The notes: generated by a model from the sequence alone, not told the origin. Shown: positions 9,738 to 17,775, numbered from the stretch's first letter. The stretch: DNA of 64,000 nucleotides from Acinetobacter sp. TGL-Y2 (GCF_001612555.1 NZ_CP015110.1:930001-994000), one strand, 5' to 3'. Made by a program: numbers and translations.

Positions 9738-10633
9738 CGGTAACGATATCCTAACTTATTCCATTCGTGAACCTTGGCTAATTCAGGTGTTTTGGCAGAA
9801 TTTCGTGTTGTTCGATAATCATTAAAAATAGATTGAAAATCATCTTTTAAACGCAATTCATTTTTGAAAAATTTCATCGTTAATATTTTAGCGTTACGTG
9901 TAGTGATAGCTTTAAGACCATTATCACCTTCACTTGCTACCATGAAAGTAGGTGCATAATCCCAACCAATACCTTTATGTACAGCAATATGCTCTGCAGT
10001 TATTCTTAGATCTGGCAAAAATGACGGATAAGACCAACTTGGTTGTCCTGCCACAACGACATTTTGACAATTTTTATATGCAGATATTTTTCGAGCAAAA
10101 GCCTTTTCATAATTTTTTGTTTTTGCATCTAACCTTGCTGTATTACAACCAAAGAAGTTTAATCTTGTTTCTCCATTTGCCCAATAATATTTTAATTTTG
10201 CCCATTCAGACTCAAGCATCTGTTGATGTCTACCAGATGCGATCAAAATAAGTATTTCCTTGGGATCAAACTGATGAGCATTGTAAATAAGTGGTCCTTG
10301 AGTACCAGCATGTGAAAAAAAACTTACTTCTTTCACTGCTGCTTTTGTTTCTCCTCCATAAAAATTCACCCAATAATCGATTGCTTTTTGGATACTACTA
10401 AAGCTAGTAATATCAGGGAGATGTACTTTATGTATTAAAGGGTCATACCAAGGCTCTGTTTTTAATATAATATTTCTAGTTTGAGCAGCCTCTTGAAATA
10501 AATTCTTAGCCTTATCTTTTTCAGCAACCCAAAAAAGTAAAAAAATTTGTACTTTCCGAGTAATTTTTTGAGTAACTTGGTTGCCTTCTGGTGTTGTCAT
10601 ACCATCTGAAGTTTTGGAGTCATTATTAGCCAT
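9734..10633 (-). CDS. Putative T6SS cargo effector with clan CD peptidase-like His/Cys pattern
   Basis: 299 aa, no signal peptide, no membrane segments. I know of no named family for it. Seen directly: a hydrophobic strand IFLLFWVAEKD (about residues 30-40), then VSFFSHAGTQGPL with His108, then LNFFGCNTAR with Cys163, followed by another strand NVVVAGQPSW. A 'hydrophobic-x-H-x-G' block followed about 55 residues later by 'hydrophobic-G-C' is the arrangement of clan CD cysteine peptidases and of DUF4347-type domains ('SHGS...GCN'). It starts 10 bp after the VgrG fragment and overlaps the lipoprotein gene, the normal order vgrG-effector-immunity. A peptidase effector is therefore a reasonable hypothesis, unproven. 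Confidence 0.65.
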   Translation of the reverse strand: MANNDSKTSDGMTTPEGNQVTQKITRKVQIFLLFWVAEKDKAKNLFQEAAQTRNIILKTEPWYDPLIHKVHLPDITSFSSIQKAIDYWVNFYGGETKAAVKEVSFFSHAGTQGPLIYNAHQFDPKEILILIASGRHQQMLESEWAKLKYYWANGETRLNFFGCNTARLDAKTKNYEKAFARKISAYKNCQNVVVAGQPSWSYPSFLPDLRITAEHIAVHKGIGWDYAPTFMVASEGDNGLKAITTRNAKILTMKFFKNELRLKDDFQSIFNDYRTTRNSAKTPELAKVHEWNKLGYRYR

Positions 10634-10643
10634 ATTGTTATCG

Positions 10644-10991
10644 TCATATCTCTAAATGTATTTTTAGTTCTTGAGGATTTGAACTATACAGAGTCTGTGT
10701 AAATCCATCTTTATCAGTTACTCCTTTTACTTCCCTACCATTTTCGTAGTAAGCCGTATATTGAGTATATCCATAAGGTACGGAATCATCATCAACAAAC
10801 CTATAACGCAAACTATTTTGCTGACTTTCAGGAAGAAATGGTAATTTAGTTATTACCTTCGCCCCACCTTTAAACAAATGTTGTCCAGCTTTCGCCTCAA
10901 ACTTTGCAGGTGTAATGAATGTAATCCCATTCTTATTAATTATGATTTGAGAACCACCAGCCATAGGTCTACCTATCTTTATAAATTTCAA
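10644..10991 (-). CDS. Orphan C-terminal fragment of a VgrG spike protein
   Basis: 115 aa. Residues 8-45 (GRPMAGGSQIIINKNGITFITPAKFEAKAGQ in pieces) look like the DUF2345 tail of Acinetobacter VgrG proteins, followed by a short beta-type extension (YRFVDDDSVPYGYTQYTAYYENG, then VTDKDGFTQTLY) common as an effector-docking tail. The gp27/gp5-like body, normally more than 600 residues, is absent: the frame is closed by TAA just upstream, and only a TTG (10991) or ATG (10964) can start it. It is thus a truncated adaptor left with its cargo. It could still bind the neighbouring protein, or be the remnant of recombination that swaps VgrG tails between loci. Confidence 0.75.
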   Translation of the reverse strand: MKFIKIGRPMAGGSQIIINKNGITFITPAKFEAKAGQHLFKGGAKVITKLPFLPESQQNSLRYRFVDDDSVPYGYTQYTAYYENGREVKGVTDKDGFTQTLYSSNPQELKIHLEI

Positions 10992-11052
10992 AATTTAAGC
11001 TGCAATTTAGCTTAAAATAAACATCTAATAATTCAATATTTTTGATCAAAGT

Positions 11053-11751
11053 ATGACTTTCATCATAGCGATTCAACTGAATGATAGCATTATTGTTGCT
11101 GCAGACAATAAAGAAGTCATATTCAAAGAAGACCACTCAAATGAGCTTCTTGAACGATCAACATCAAAACTTCATGCTTGGAGTAGTGGGATTGTTACGG
11201 GCACAGGCGAATATTATGTGATTAATCGCTGTATCGCTTTATTTAAAGAGTTCGCTCAATCAGAATTAACATCCCTACCTGATTATTTGGCACTTTCACG
11301 GAAAATTCGAGAATACGAAATCGGTAGAGATTATTTCCAGGTACAAAACACCAAACTACTATGCTCTAGCTACAGTGAAAACGGTGCTCAACTGTATAAA
11401 ATCGAACGGATCGATGATGATAAAAGCTACAGCATGACCGCTATAGAACCGATGGACATGACCGTGTGGATGTTTAACCCCAATGTCGAAAGCATTACTT
11501 TGGATTTAAAAAACTTATATCTCAATTTGAAAGATTACTCAGCCTTTGCAAACCAAGTCGATTGGATCAATTACTATATCAATCGAATTGCACCAATTTA
11601 TCAAAAACAAAGCCAAGTAGATTCATTGATGAGTCAAAGCTTTGATATCTTTTTTCAAAGCAAAAATGAATACGTGTTTGGTCATGTGCCCAATACGCAA
11701 AATACAGCACTAGAATTTAAAGAAATTTCCATCAATTCAGAGTCCATTTAA
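11053..11751 (+). CDS. Ntn-hydrolase-like protein resembling a proteasome beta/HslV N-terminus
   Basis: 232 aa, unknown by name. The start reads M-TFIIAIQLNDSIIVAADN, which resembles the beta-subunit pattern 'TTxxGxxxxDGVVxAAD' with Thr2 (Thr1 after Met removal), Asp18 where proteasomes have Asp17, and Lys39 in STSKLHAWSSGIVTGTGE where they have Lys33 before the 'GxxAG' turn. The C-terminal half (from about 125) shows no motif I know. It is transcribed away from the VgrG fragment with only 61 bp between. Whether it is a protease, an inactive relative or a defence or immunity protein cannot be told. The family assignment rests on motif reading only. Confidence 0.6.
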   Translation: MTFIIAIQLNDSIIVAADNKEVIFKEDHSNELLERSTSKLHAWSSGIVTGTGEYYVINRCIALFKEFAQSELTSLPDYLALSRKIREYEIGRDYFQVQNTKLLCSSYSENGAQLYKIERIDDDKSYSMTAIEPMDMTVWMFNPNVESITLDLKNLYLNLKDYSAFANQVDWINYYINRIAPIYQKQSQVDSLMSQSFDIFFQSKNEYVFGHVPNTQNTALEFKEISINSESI

Positions 11752-11772
11752 CATAATGGGCATTATACGAAA

Positions 11773-12039
11773 TCAAGTTTGATCTATGAGAAATTCTAAG
11801 ACTTTCAGAGTTTCATCTTTTCCTAAATCAAACTCATCTCCCATATCCATAGCAATTAATCTCATAATTTCATCATGAGATATTTCAGAGAACTCAAATG
11901 AAAACTGATTGTAAATTTGCATGCATTTGCTTGCTACGTCATCAGGGTCATAGTTTGTTTCTACAAAACTCTTAACTTTTTTTAGTTGTACTTTTAAATC
12001 AAGCATAAAACAAACACTTATCTTAGTATTATTAAACAT
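11773..12039 (-). CDS. Small acidic hypothetical protein
   Basis: An 88-aa protein if started at the ATG at 12039, which has AAGAGA four bases upstream; a TTG at 12072 or an ATG at 12006 are alternatives. It is acidic and helical (YDPDDVASKCMQIYNQF, then DMGDEFDLGKDETLKVLEFLID) with no signal peptide or membrane segment. No family recognised. It converges on the Ntn-like gene with 21 bp between stops, and its start lies back-to-back with a plus-strand membrane protein. Small acidic proteins in such islands are often antitoxins or immunity proteins, but nothing here proves it. Confidence 0.5.
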   Translation of the reverse strand: MFNNTKISVCFMLDLKVQLKKVKSFVETNYDPDDVASKCMQIYNQFSFEFSEISHDEIMRLIAMDMGDEFDLGKDETLKVLEFLIDQT

Positions 12040-12117
12040 AAAATCTCTTATGCGAAGTAGTATTGAGTTCAAGCAATATTAGATAATGCGAAAACTTTTT
12101 CAAAATCCCCAATAATT

Positions 12118-12567
12118 ATGAGAACTCTATCTTCTGTCGCACTTATTGCATGTACTCTTTCTGCTCTAATCAATCTAAGCTCTTATTTTTTTCATTTTGC
12201 ATTCTCTTTCATACTTTGTATCTTTTTAATCTTACTTCTTTTTGGTGTAGCTATCATAGTCATCTCTAAAAAATTAGAGATTAATTTTAATAGTCTTTCC
12301 TTCGTTTTATTTTTCTATGCAATTGCAACATTCTTTATAACTACAGGGCTATTGGATAACTTTAATGTCGAAAAAGATGGATTAGAGTATGTCTTAAACA
12401 ATCGTGGAACTTTTATTCGTGAAGCAACTATTGAAGAATATCATTTATATAAAAGTCGATCTTCTCGATTAATGAGTGCATATTTAATGCTCTTTTTCCA
12501 ATTGTTATACATAACTATTAATGCCTCAATTCCCAAATCTCTTTCTCAAACAAATGAAAAACAATAG
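12118..12567 (+). CDS. Small membrane protein, about four transmembrane segments
   Basis: 149 aa, very hydrophobic: segments at roughly residues 5-25, 28-50, 59-80 and 119-138, separated by a polar loop (NVEKDGLEYVLNNRGTFIREATIEEYHLYKSRSSR, in pieces, about 84-117). No family is recognised and there are no catalytic motifs. The codon use is AT-rich like the rest of this island. It has its own strong terminator, so it is probably a monocistronic unit. An immunity role against a membrane-active toxin, or a transport accessory, are both possible; there is no evidence for either. Confidence 0.6.
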   Translation: MRTLSSVALIACTLSALINLSSYFFHFAFSFILCIFLILLLFGVAIIVISKKLEINFNSLSFVLFFYAIATFFITTGLLDNFNVEKDGLEYVLNNRGTFIREATIEEYHLYKSRSSRLMSAYLMLFFQLLYITINASIPKSLSQTNEKQ

Positions 12568-12572
12568 CCAAT

Positions 12573-12603
12573 AAAAAAGCCCAACATCCTGTTGGGCTTT
12601 TTT
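12573..12603. terminator. Strong terminator after the small membrane protein
   Basis: AAAAAAGCCCAACA, loop TCC, TGTTGGGCTTTTTT: a 9-bp G/C-rich stem with A and T runs on both sides, so it can work in both directions. Confidence 0.9.
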
Positions 12604-12991
12604 ACATATTTGATGCGTTGGTATAACTCCTGTCGTACCGGCATTTTCCGTTGCTGTCTTTTCTTATTCTTATCTGGAGCATCCTGCTCTCTATGTCCCC
12701 ATCATAGAAAATAGCTTTGACTCAGGCTAGACGCAAAGAACGGTTTATGGCGTAAGCCTAAGCTTACATTGCTTAAAATTTATCCCCATTTTTTGTGGAT
12801 TATTTCGGTTGTGTGACAGTTGATAAAGTTCAAAAAACCGCAAAATTGATTATTTTTTAATCAAAATGATTGGCAGAAGATATCAAAACCGCTCAAAAAG
12901 AAACCGACATGTGTCGAAGCCGGATTTTTGGGGTGTTTTTAGATTATGTAAAATAGTTAAGTGATTGTTTTTAAATAATTAATAAGATTGG
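12604..12991. other. Non-coding stretch before dif-like site B
   Basis: About 390 bp without a credible gene. It holds a short palindrome GTAAGC-CTAA-GCTTAC (12752-12767), an AT-rich hairpin TTGATTA/TAATCAA (12846-12864) and a weak CCGAC/GCCGG hairpin near 12905 followed by T-rich sequence. None of these can be given a function. It may be the remnant of the ancestral intergenic region next to the Xer site. Confidence 0.4.
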
Positions 12992-13019
12992 AGTTCGCAT
13001 AACGTCCATTATGTTAAAT
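12992..13019 (+). repeat. dif-like XerC/XerD site B, possible chromosomal dif
   Basis: XerC-side arm AGTTCGCATAA, spacer CGTCCA, XerD-side arm TTATGTTAAAT. The XerD arm equals that of E. coli dif and 8 of the 11 XerC-arm bases agree with it. It is in the same orientation as site A and opposite to site C, with a different spacer from both. It is the best match to a classical dif in the window. Confidence 0.8.
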
Positions 13020-13100
13020 TGATAGGGTATTTTTCAAATTTAGAAATTAATGATAAAACATTTTTTTTAGAACAATAGATCCTAACTCTAGGAGCACAAA

Positions 13101-13727
13101 ATGAATATCAATGAGGTAGCAAGTCCTATTGATTTAAGAAATTTAAATGACGCATCTGAATGGGCTGCTGAAGTAAATATAAAGCGTCCATGGAGATATG
13201 AATTTTTTGATGCTTATGTTGATGAAATTAATAGTTTAAGTATCGAAAGTCCTAAAATTCTCGAAATAGGTTCTGGTCCAGGATATTTAGCAAAGGTTTT
13301 ATTGGAAAACTTATCAAATATTAGTTATACAGCAATAGATTTCTCAGAAGCTATGCACCAATTATCAAAAGAATATTTAGGTGAATTGAGTGCTAAAGCA
13401 AGGTATTTTGTTGCTAATTTTAAAGATTCTGACTGGTTTCATATAGCAGAACAAGAAAAGTATGACATTGTGATAATCCATCAAGCATTACATGAATTAA
13501 GGCATAAAGCCTATGCTAAGAATTTTCACACCCAAGTTAAAGATCATTTATTAAATAACAATGGCGTATATATAGTTACAGATCATATTGTTGCAGATAA
13601 TGGTATGAAAAATAATGACTTGTATATGACAATTGATGAACATTTAAAAGCATTATCTTTAGCAGGATTTACTCAAATTAATATTCTAAAAGAAAAAAAT
13701 GCTTTATGTTCTTTTAAGGTTTTCTAA
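13101..13727 (+). CDS. Class I SAM-dependent methyltransferase
   Basis: 208 aa, soluble. Motif I is ILEIGSGPGYLAKVL (residues 53-67; E55, G57, G59, G61), followed by an acidic motif II in YTAIDFSEAM (about 76-85) and the post-motif strand YDIVIIHQALHELRHKAY. This is the seven-strand Rossmann methyltransferase fold; the substrate is unknown and could be a small molecule or protein. The ribosome site CTAGGAGCACAAA is good. The gene lies alone between dif-like sites B and C, its stop codon ending one base before site C, so it looks like the cargo of a pdif module. It is markedly AT-rich, which suggests transfer. Confidence 0.8.
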   Translation: MNINEVASPIDLRNLNDASEWAAEVNIKRPWRYEFFDAYVDEINSLSIESPKILEIGSGPGYLAKVLLENLSNISYTAIDFSEAMHQLSKEYLGELSAKARYFVANFKDSDWFHIAEQEKYDIVIIHQALHELRHKAYAKNFHTQVKDHLLNNNGVYIVTDHIVADNGMKNNDLYMTIDEHLKALSLAGFTQINILKEKNALCSFKVF

Positions 13728-13755
13728 AATTAACATAATACACCTTATGCGAAAT
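13728..13755 (-). repeat. dif-like XerC/XerD site C, inverted relative to A and B
   Basis: Read on the minus strand: XerC-side arm ATTTCGCATAA, spacer GGTGTA, XerD-side arm TTATGTTAATT. It is identical to site A except for the first base, and faces it. Inverted sites with equal spacers could support inversion of the DNA between them. Confidence 0.82.
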
Positions 13756-13827
13756 TTAAAATTTCAAAGCGAGAGAGAAATACGGAAATATTTAATTTAT
13801 TAAAAGAATTCGGCTAAATTAATAGCA

Positions 13828-14875
13828 CTTAGATTAGCACTTGAAGTGCAACACCATGTTCTTGGAGTAATACCTGACTCGGACTTTTAAATCCGAGTCT
13901 TTTTCTTGGGCGATGATTCAAACGCTTAGTAATCTCTGAAATATATTCATCCGTGTAGTTATTTAGATCACTTCCTTTTCTGATGTATTGCCTGATCAGA
14001 CCATTCGTATTCTCATTTGTGCCTCTCTGCCATGCACTGTAAGGATCTGCAAAGTAGAATTCTATTTCCAGTTCATTCGCGATTTGTTCATGTAGGCTAA
14101 ATTCCTTGCCATTATCAGCAGTAATCGTCTTTAACTTCTCTTTGATTGGAGCCAGCAAGTCAACAGTGGCTTCACAAACCGCCTGACTCTTGCGAGTGCT
14201 ACATTTCTTTAACCAAAGATAGCCTGTTTTCCTATCTACAATTGAAACTAAAGACTGCTGCTGATTTTTGCCCACAATCGTATCTATTTCTAAATCACCA
14301 AAACGTGATCGCTTCTCAATGATGTGTGGCCTATCGTGAATGCTTTTACGGTTACTGAGCATCCCACGAGTTTCTGGTTGTCCATACTTTCTTTTTCGTT
14401 GATTTCTAAAACGTAAATGAAGATAAAGACTGCCTCCTTTGAGTTTATCTTGCTGAATATATCGATAGATTGAATGCATACTGATAGCTACGTGAGAAGC
14501 GATTTGTTCGGGACTCCATTGCAAAGCAAGATAGCTTTCGATCTGTTGCAATAGGGAGGAACTTACAGTTCTATGATTCGAGATATGGCGTCTTTTAGCC
14601 AGTTTATGAGCATGTTTAGCAAAGTAGCCATTTCTATTACGATTACGTTTGATCTCTCTACAAATTGTAGAGGGAGCACGAGCCAATCTGAGGGCAATAT
14701 GACGCGTAGAAAAACCTTCGCGTAGTAATGTATAAATCTGATATCTTTCTTCTTGGGTAAGATGAGTATAGTTCATGATGCAACTTTGACTTTGGTCGGT
14801 CTGGAAGCAGAATGCTATCTCATTTTACTTCCTACCTAAAATTAATCTCTGTTGCACTTCGTTTGAGAATCTAAG
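13828..14875 (-). mobile_element. IS30-family insertion sequence, 1048 bp, with GCA target duplication
   Basis: The left end (13828-13853) and right end (14850-14875, read inward) both begin CTTAGATT and end GAAGTGCAACA, matching at about 21 of 26 positions. GCA flanks the element on both sides (13825-13827 and 14876-14878), a 3-bp target duplication as expected for IS30 elements. The intact transposase reaches into the left repeat. It lies just beyond dif-like site C and before a core gene. Confidence 0.88.
13829..14776 (-). CDS. IS30-family transposase
   Basis: 315 aa DDE transposase that moves the element around it. The N-terminus MNYTHLTQEERYQIYTLL with two helix-turn-helix regions (about residues 1-110) is the IS30 type. 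The catalytic triad is visible: Asp165 in FGDLEIDTIVGK, Asp221 in ITADNGKEF and Glu255 in RGTNENTNGL. Full-length, no frameshift, so probably active. Its TAA overlaps the left inverted repeat, normal for compact elements. The close relatives known to me in Acinetobacter are IS18 and ISAba125, but the exact name cannot be given without a search. Confidence 0.95.
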   Translation of the reverse strand: MNYTHLTQEERYQIYTLLREGFSTRHIALRLARAPSTICREIKRNRNRNGYFAKHAHKLAKRRHISNHRTVSSSLLQQIESYLALQWSPEQIASHVAISMHSIYRYIQQDKLKGGSLYLHLRFRNQRKRKYGQPETRGMLSNRKSIHDRPHIIEKRSRFGDLEIDTIVGKNQQQSLVSIVDRKTGYLWLKKCSTRKSQAVCEATVDLLAPIKEKLKTITADNGKEFSLHEQIANELEIEFYFADPYSAWQRGTNENTNGLIRQYIRKGSDLNNYTDEYISEITKRLNHRPRKRLGFKSPSQVLLQEHGVALQVLI

Positions 14876-14882
14876 GCAATAA

Positions 14883-14906
14883 AAAACACGCTCTAAAGCG
14901 TGTTTT
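14883..14906. terminator. Terminator after the DUF493 gene
   Basis: AAAACACGCT, loop CTAA, AGCGTGTTTT: symmetric A/T-flanked stem. It ends the minus-strand gene stopping at 14916 and also separates the IS30 element from the core. Confidence 0.85.
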
Positions 14907-14915
14907 CTAATTTGA

Positions 14916-15212
14916 TTAAAGTGCAGTTTTAATCAGAGGACATGCAGCCAAATCTGCATACACAGCATGCACTTGCTCAAGCTTTTCAAATCGCAGTTGC
15001 GCAGTCACTGAATGATATTTGCCTGTGCGTGAAGGCGTCACCGTCATGGTTGACCCATCAAATTCAGGAAAATGCTTTACGAAAATATCATTCACGGCTT
15101 GACGGAGCTCTGCACCTGCAAGACCAATCAATTTAATTGGATAATCCATCGGGAACACCCAAAGATGTTCTTGTAAATCGCGTGATGGCATGCGATTGGT
15201 CATGTCATTCAT
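14916..15212 (-). CDS. DUF493 (YbeD/UPF0250-type) protein
   Basis: 98 aa, small alpha/beta (ferredoxin-like, ACT-type) fold. The pattern YPIKLIGLAGAELRQAVNDIFVKHFPEF and the later KYHSVTAQLRFEKLEQVHAVYADLA is that of DUF493; members often lie near lipB, and a regulatory or lipoate-related role has been suggested for the family but is not established. The ATG at 15212 is chosen because GAGG lies 6 bases ahead of it; an upstream in-frame start at 15242 has no ribosome site. It follows rpoD's 3' side by orientation only (both minus, 118 bp apart). Confidence 0.85.
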   Translation of the reverse strand: MNDMTNRMPSRDLQEHLWVFPMDYPIKLIGLAGAELRQAVNDIFVKHFPEFDGSTMTVTPSRTGKYHSVTAQLRFEKLEQVHAVYADLAACPLIKTAL

Positions 15213-15330
15213 AGGACACCTCATCATTAAAAATACCTGCAATGTGCAGGTATTTTGTTTTCATTTGCTACATGCTCATATTATGGGGCAGTTCAGCCCA
15301 TATTCAAGCCTGTATTATCCTATGGATAGA

Positions 15331-17217
15331 TCAGTCATTCTCAAGGAAAGAACGTAAGTGTTCAGAACGAGAAGGATGACGCAATTTACGTAACGCTTTT
15401 GCTTCAATCTGACGAATACGCTCACGTGTTACGTCAAACTGCTTACCCACTTCTTCCAAAGTATGATCGGTTGGCATATCAATACCAAAACGCATTTTCA
15501 AGACTTTCGCTTCACGTTCAGTTAAGTTTTCTAAAACTTCACGTGTCGCTTCTTTTAAGCCTTCAGAAGTCGCAGCATCAATTGGAGAGGTAATGTTACC
15601 ATCTTCAATAAAGTCACCCAAATGCGAATCTTCATCATCACCAATCGGTGTTTCCATCGAAATCGGTTCTTTGGCAATCTTCAGCACTTTACGAACTTTC
15701 ACTTCGTCCATTTCCAAGCGTTCGCCCAATTCTTCTGGAGTAGGCTCACGACCCATTTCTTGAAGAAGTTGACGTGACACACGGTTGATCTTATTAATGG
15801 TTTCGATCATGTGTACTGGAATACGAATAGTACGTGCTTGGTCTGCGATCGAGCGGGTAATCGCCTGACGGATCCACCATGTTGCATACGTCGAGAACTT
15901 ATAACCACGGCGGTATTCGAATTTATCCACCGCTTTCATCAAGCCGATGTTACCTTCTTGAATCAAGTCGAGGAATTGCAGACCACGGTTGGTATATTTT
16001 TTCGCAATCGAAATTACCAAACGTAAGTTCGCTTCAACCATTTCTTTCTTCGCGCGGCGCGCTTTCGCTTCGCCAATTGCCATACGTTTAGAAATTTCTT
16101 TAATTTCTTTCACGGTAAGATCAAGTTCTTTTTCAATATCAGCAATCTTTTGTTGGAAAGCCAATACGTCTGGACGAACTTTTTCTAAATAAGGTTTTAA
16201 ATCTGCAGGTGCTTTTGCAATTTGTTCTTCTAACCAAGCTGGATTTGATTCATTGCCTGGGAACGAAGTACGGAATTCGTTACGATCCATACGACCACGA
16301 CGCACTGCAAAACGCATCACTTCACGTTCTGATGTACGAATTTGTTCGTGTGTGCCACGGATCATTTCAGAAATGATGTCAAATAAACGTGGAGTAAATT
16401 TGAACATCATGAACACAGTCGCCAGTGCTTCTAATGCATCTGTCGCTTCAGGACTGTTGCGACCTGATTTTGCAACAGCTGCTTTAGTGAGTTCCCAAGC
16501 CGCTTTTAATTCGTCAAAGCGAACTTTTGCAATCTCAGGATCTGGACCAGATTCAACTTCTGACTCGTCATCAGTTTCAGCTTCTTCTTCTTCATCATCG
16601 TCTAACTTAACATCTTTGGTTGATTTCTTAGCGGTATCGACTTCAACGATAACTTCAGGCTCTTCTTCAATCACTTCAGGAATTGGCTCGTTAGATTCAG
16701 GATCTAAGTAACCAGAAAGAAGATCAGCTAAGCGACGTTCGCCCAACTCATAATCTTTATATTCTTGTAAAACAACTTCTACAGCATTTGGCCAGTAGGC
16801 AATTGAGTTTAAAACATCGCGAATACCTTCTTCGATACGCTTCGCAATGACAATTTCGCCTTCACGGGTCAACAGTTCAACTGTACCCATTTCACGCATA
16901 TACATACGTACAGGATCTGTTGTACGACCGGGTTCATTTTCGACAGACGCAAGTACAGCTGCAGCTTCTTCTTCTGCGACTTCATCAGTTGTTTCGGCAT
17001 TGTTGCCTTCGAACATGGTGTCATCAGATTCGGGTGCACGTTCATGTACTGGAATACCAACGTCTTGAAGCATTTGGATAATGTCTTCAATTTGTTCGCT
17101 TTCAGTGATTGAGTCTGGGAGATGATCGTTAACCTCAGCGTAGGTTAAGTAACCTTGTTCTTTGCCTCGGCTAATCAGAGCCGCTACTTGGGAAGTAGGG
17201 GAATGCTTATCGCTCAT
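15331..17217 (-). CDS. rpoD: RNA polymerase primary sigma factor RpoD (sigma-70)
   Basis: Directs RNA polymerase to housekeeping promoters. At 628 aa it has the full primary sigma length. Region 1.1 begins [21 protein letters not shown]; region 1.2 is [11 protein letters not shown]; an acidic, variable insert follows (about residues 185-225, with a run of D and E); regions 2.1-2.4 include [24 protein letters not shown] and the melting/-10 part [15 protein letters not shown]; region 4.2 ends with [29 protein letters not shown]. Start ATG 17217, preceded by GAGAAGAGAGC. Monocistronic by context. Confidence 0.98.
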   Translation of the reverse strand: MSDKHSPTSQVAALISRGKEQGYLTYAEVNDHLPDSITESEQIEDIIQMLQDVGIPVHERAPESDDTMFEGNNAETTDEVAEEEAAAVLASVENEPGRTTDPVRMYMREMGTVELLTREGEIVIAKRIEEGIRDVLNSIAYWPNAVEVVLQEYKDYELGERRLADLLSGYLDPESNEPIPEVIEEEPEVIVEVDTAKKSTKDVKLDDDEEEEAETDDESEVESGPDPEIAKVRFDELKAAWELTKAAVAKSGRNSPEATDALEALATVFMMFKFTPRLFDIISEMIRGTHEQIRTSEREVMRFAVRRGRMDRNEFRTSFPGNESNPAWLEEQIAKAPADLKPYLEKVRPDVLAFQQKIADIEKELDLTVKEIKEISKRMAIGEAKARRAKKEMVEANLRLVISIAKKYTNRGLQFLDLIQEGNIGLMKAVDKFEYRRGYKFSTYATWWIRQAITRSIADQARTIRIPVHMIETINKINRVSRQLLQEMGREPTPEELGERLEMDEVKVRKVLKIAKEPISMETPIGDDEDSHLGDFIEDGNITSPIDAATSEGLKEATREVLENLTEREAKVLKMRFGIDMPTDHTLEEVGKQFDVTRERIRQIEAKALRKLRHPSRSEHLRSFLEND

Positions 17218-17568
17218 CTTTGCTCTCTTCTCGTTGAAATCTGTGGCATGGAAAAACCGTGCATGATAGCACAGTTATCGTTATCTAGTATCTGAATTGA
17301 TCAGCTTATTTGGTTTAAAAAAACCAAGAATGTACGCCTTGCATTCCAATATGGGGCTGATTTTATTGTTTTCAAGTCCGAATCTCTTTATTTGCAGAAC
17401 GAATTGATCGATCCAAATTGAGCCTCAATCATGCCATAAAATGGCTTCATAAAAAAAGCAAAATTTTGTTGGTGGAGGGGGAAAAATAAAATAAAACTTG
17501 ACAAGTTTTCGGAACAAAGATAAATAGCGCGTAGCCCCATTCTTTTTTTCATTCCTGAGGTAGTTTTA
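17218..17568. promoter_or_regulatory. Divergent region rpoD / small acidic gene, with a sigma-70-like promoter
   Basis: No gene in 351 bp. On the plus strand TTGACA at 17498-17503 and TAAATA at 17521-17526 are 17 bp apart, a good promoter for the gene starting at 17569. The rpoD promoter should lie in the left half, but I cannot single out a convincing pair. Confidence 0.5.
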
Positions 17569-17775
17569 GTGTCTTCTACAGATTTTGAACTAGATGATAG
17601 CTACAGTGATGATGACGTTAGTTTTGATGAGTCTACCAGCAAAATTACTGTCAAAGAATCATTAGAAAAACGTCGTTTAATTGATGACTTGCTTGCACAA
17701 CGTCGTTTAGATCGTGAATTGAAAGATCTGGAATATGATTTTGATGACGATGATTTAGATGACGAAGAAGATTAA
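17569..17775 (+). CDS. Small acidic protein, PA3496-like
   Basis: 68 aa. It is acidic at both ends (DDSYSDDDVSFDE; YDFDDDDLDDEED) with a basic centre VKESLEKRRLIDDLLAQRRLDRELKDLE. This acidic-basic-acidic pattern resembles the PA3496 family of Pseudomonas, annotated as putative envelope-integrity proteins; the match is from memory. The start is GTG at 17569 with TGAGGTAG eight bases ahead. A sigma-70-like promoter lies 43 bp upstream. It is followed after 68 bp by a UPF0149 gene in the same direction. Confidence 0.7.
   Translation: MSSTDFELDDSYSDDDVSFDESTSKITVKESLEKRRLIDDLLAQRRLDRELKDLEYDFDDDDLDDEED

Noticed and set aside
12076..12094. TAATGCGAAAA resembles an XerC half-site
   Set aside because: No XerD arm at the required spacing.
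16253..16711. 152-aa Ser-rich frame antisense to rpoD
   Set aside because: Mirror of the acidic Asp/Glu region of rpoD; no ribosome site, low complexity.
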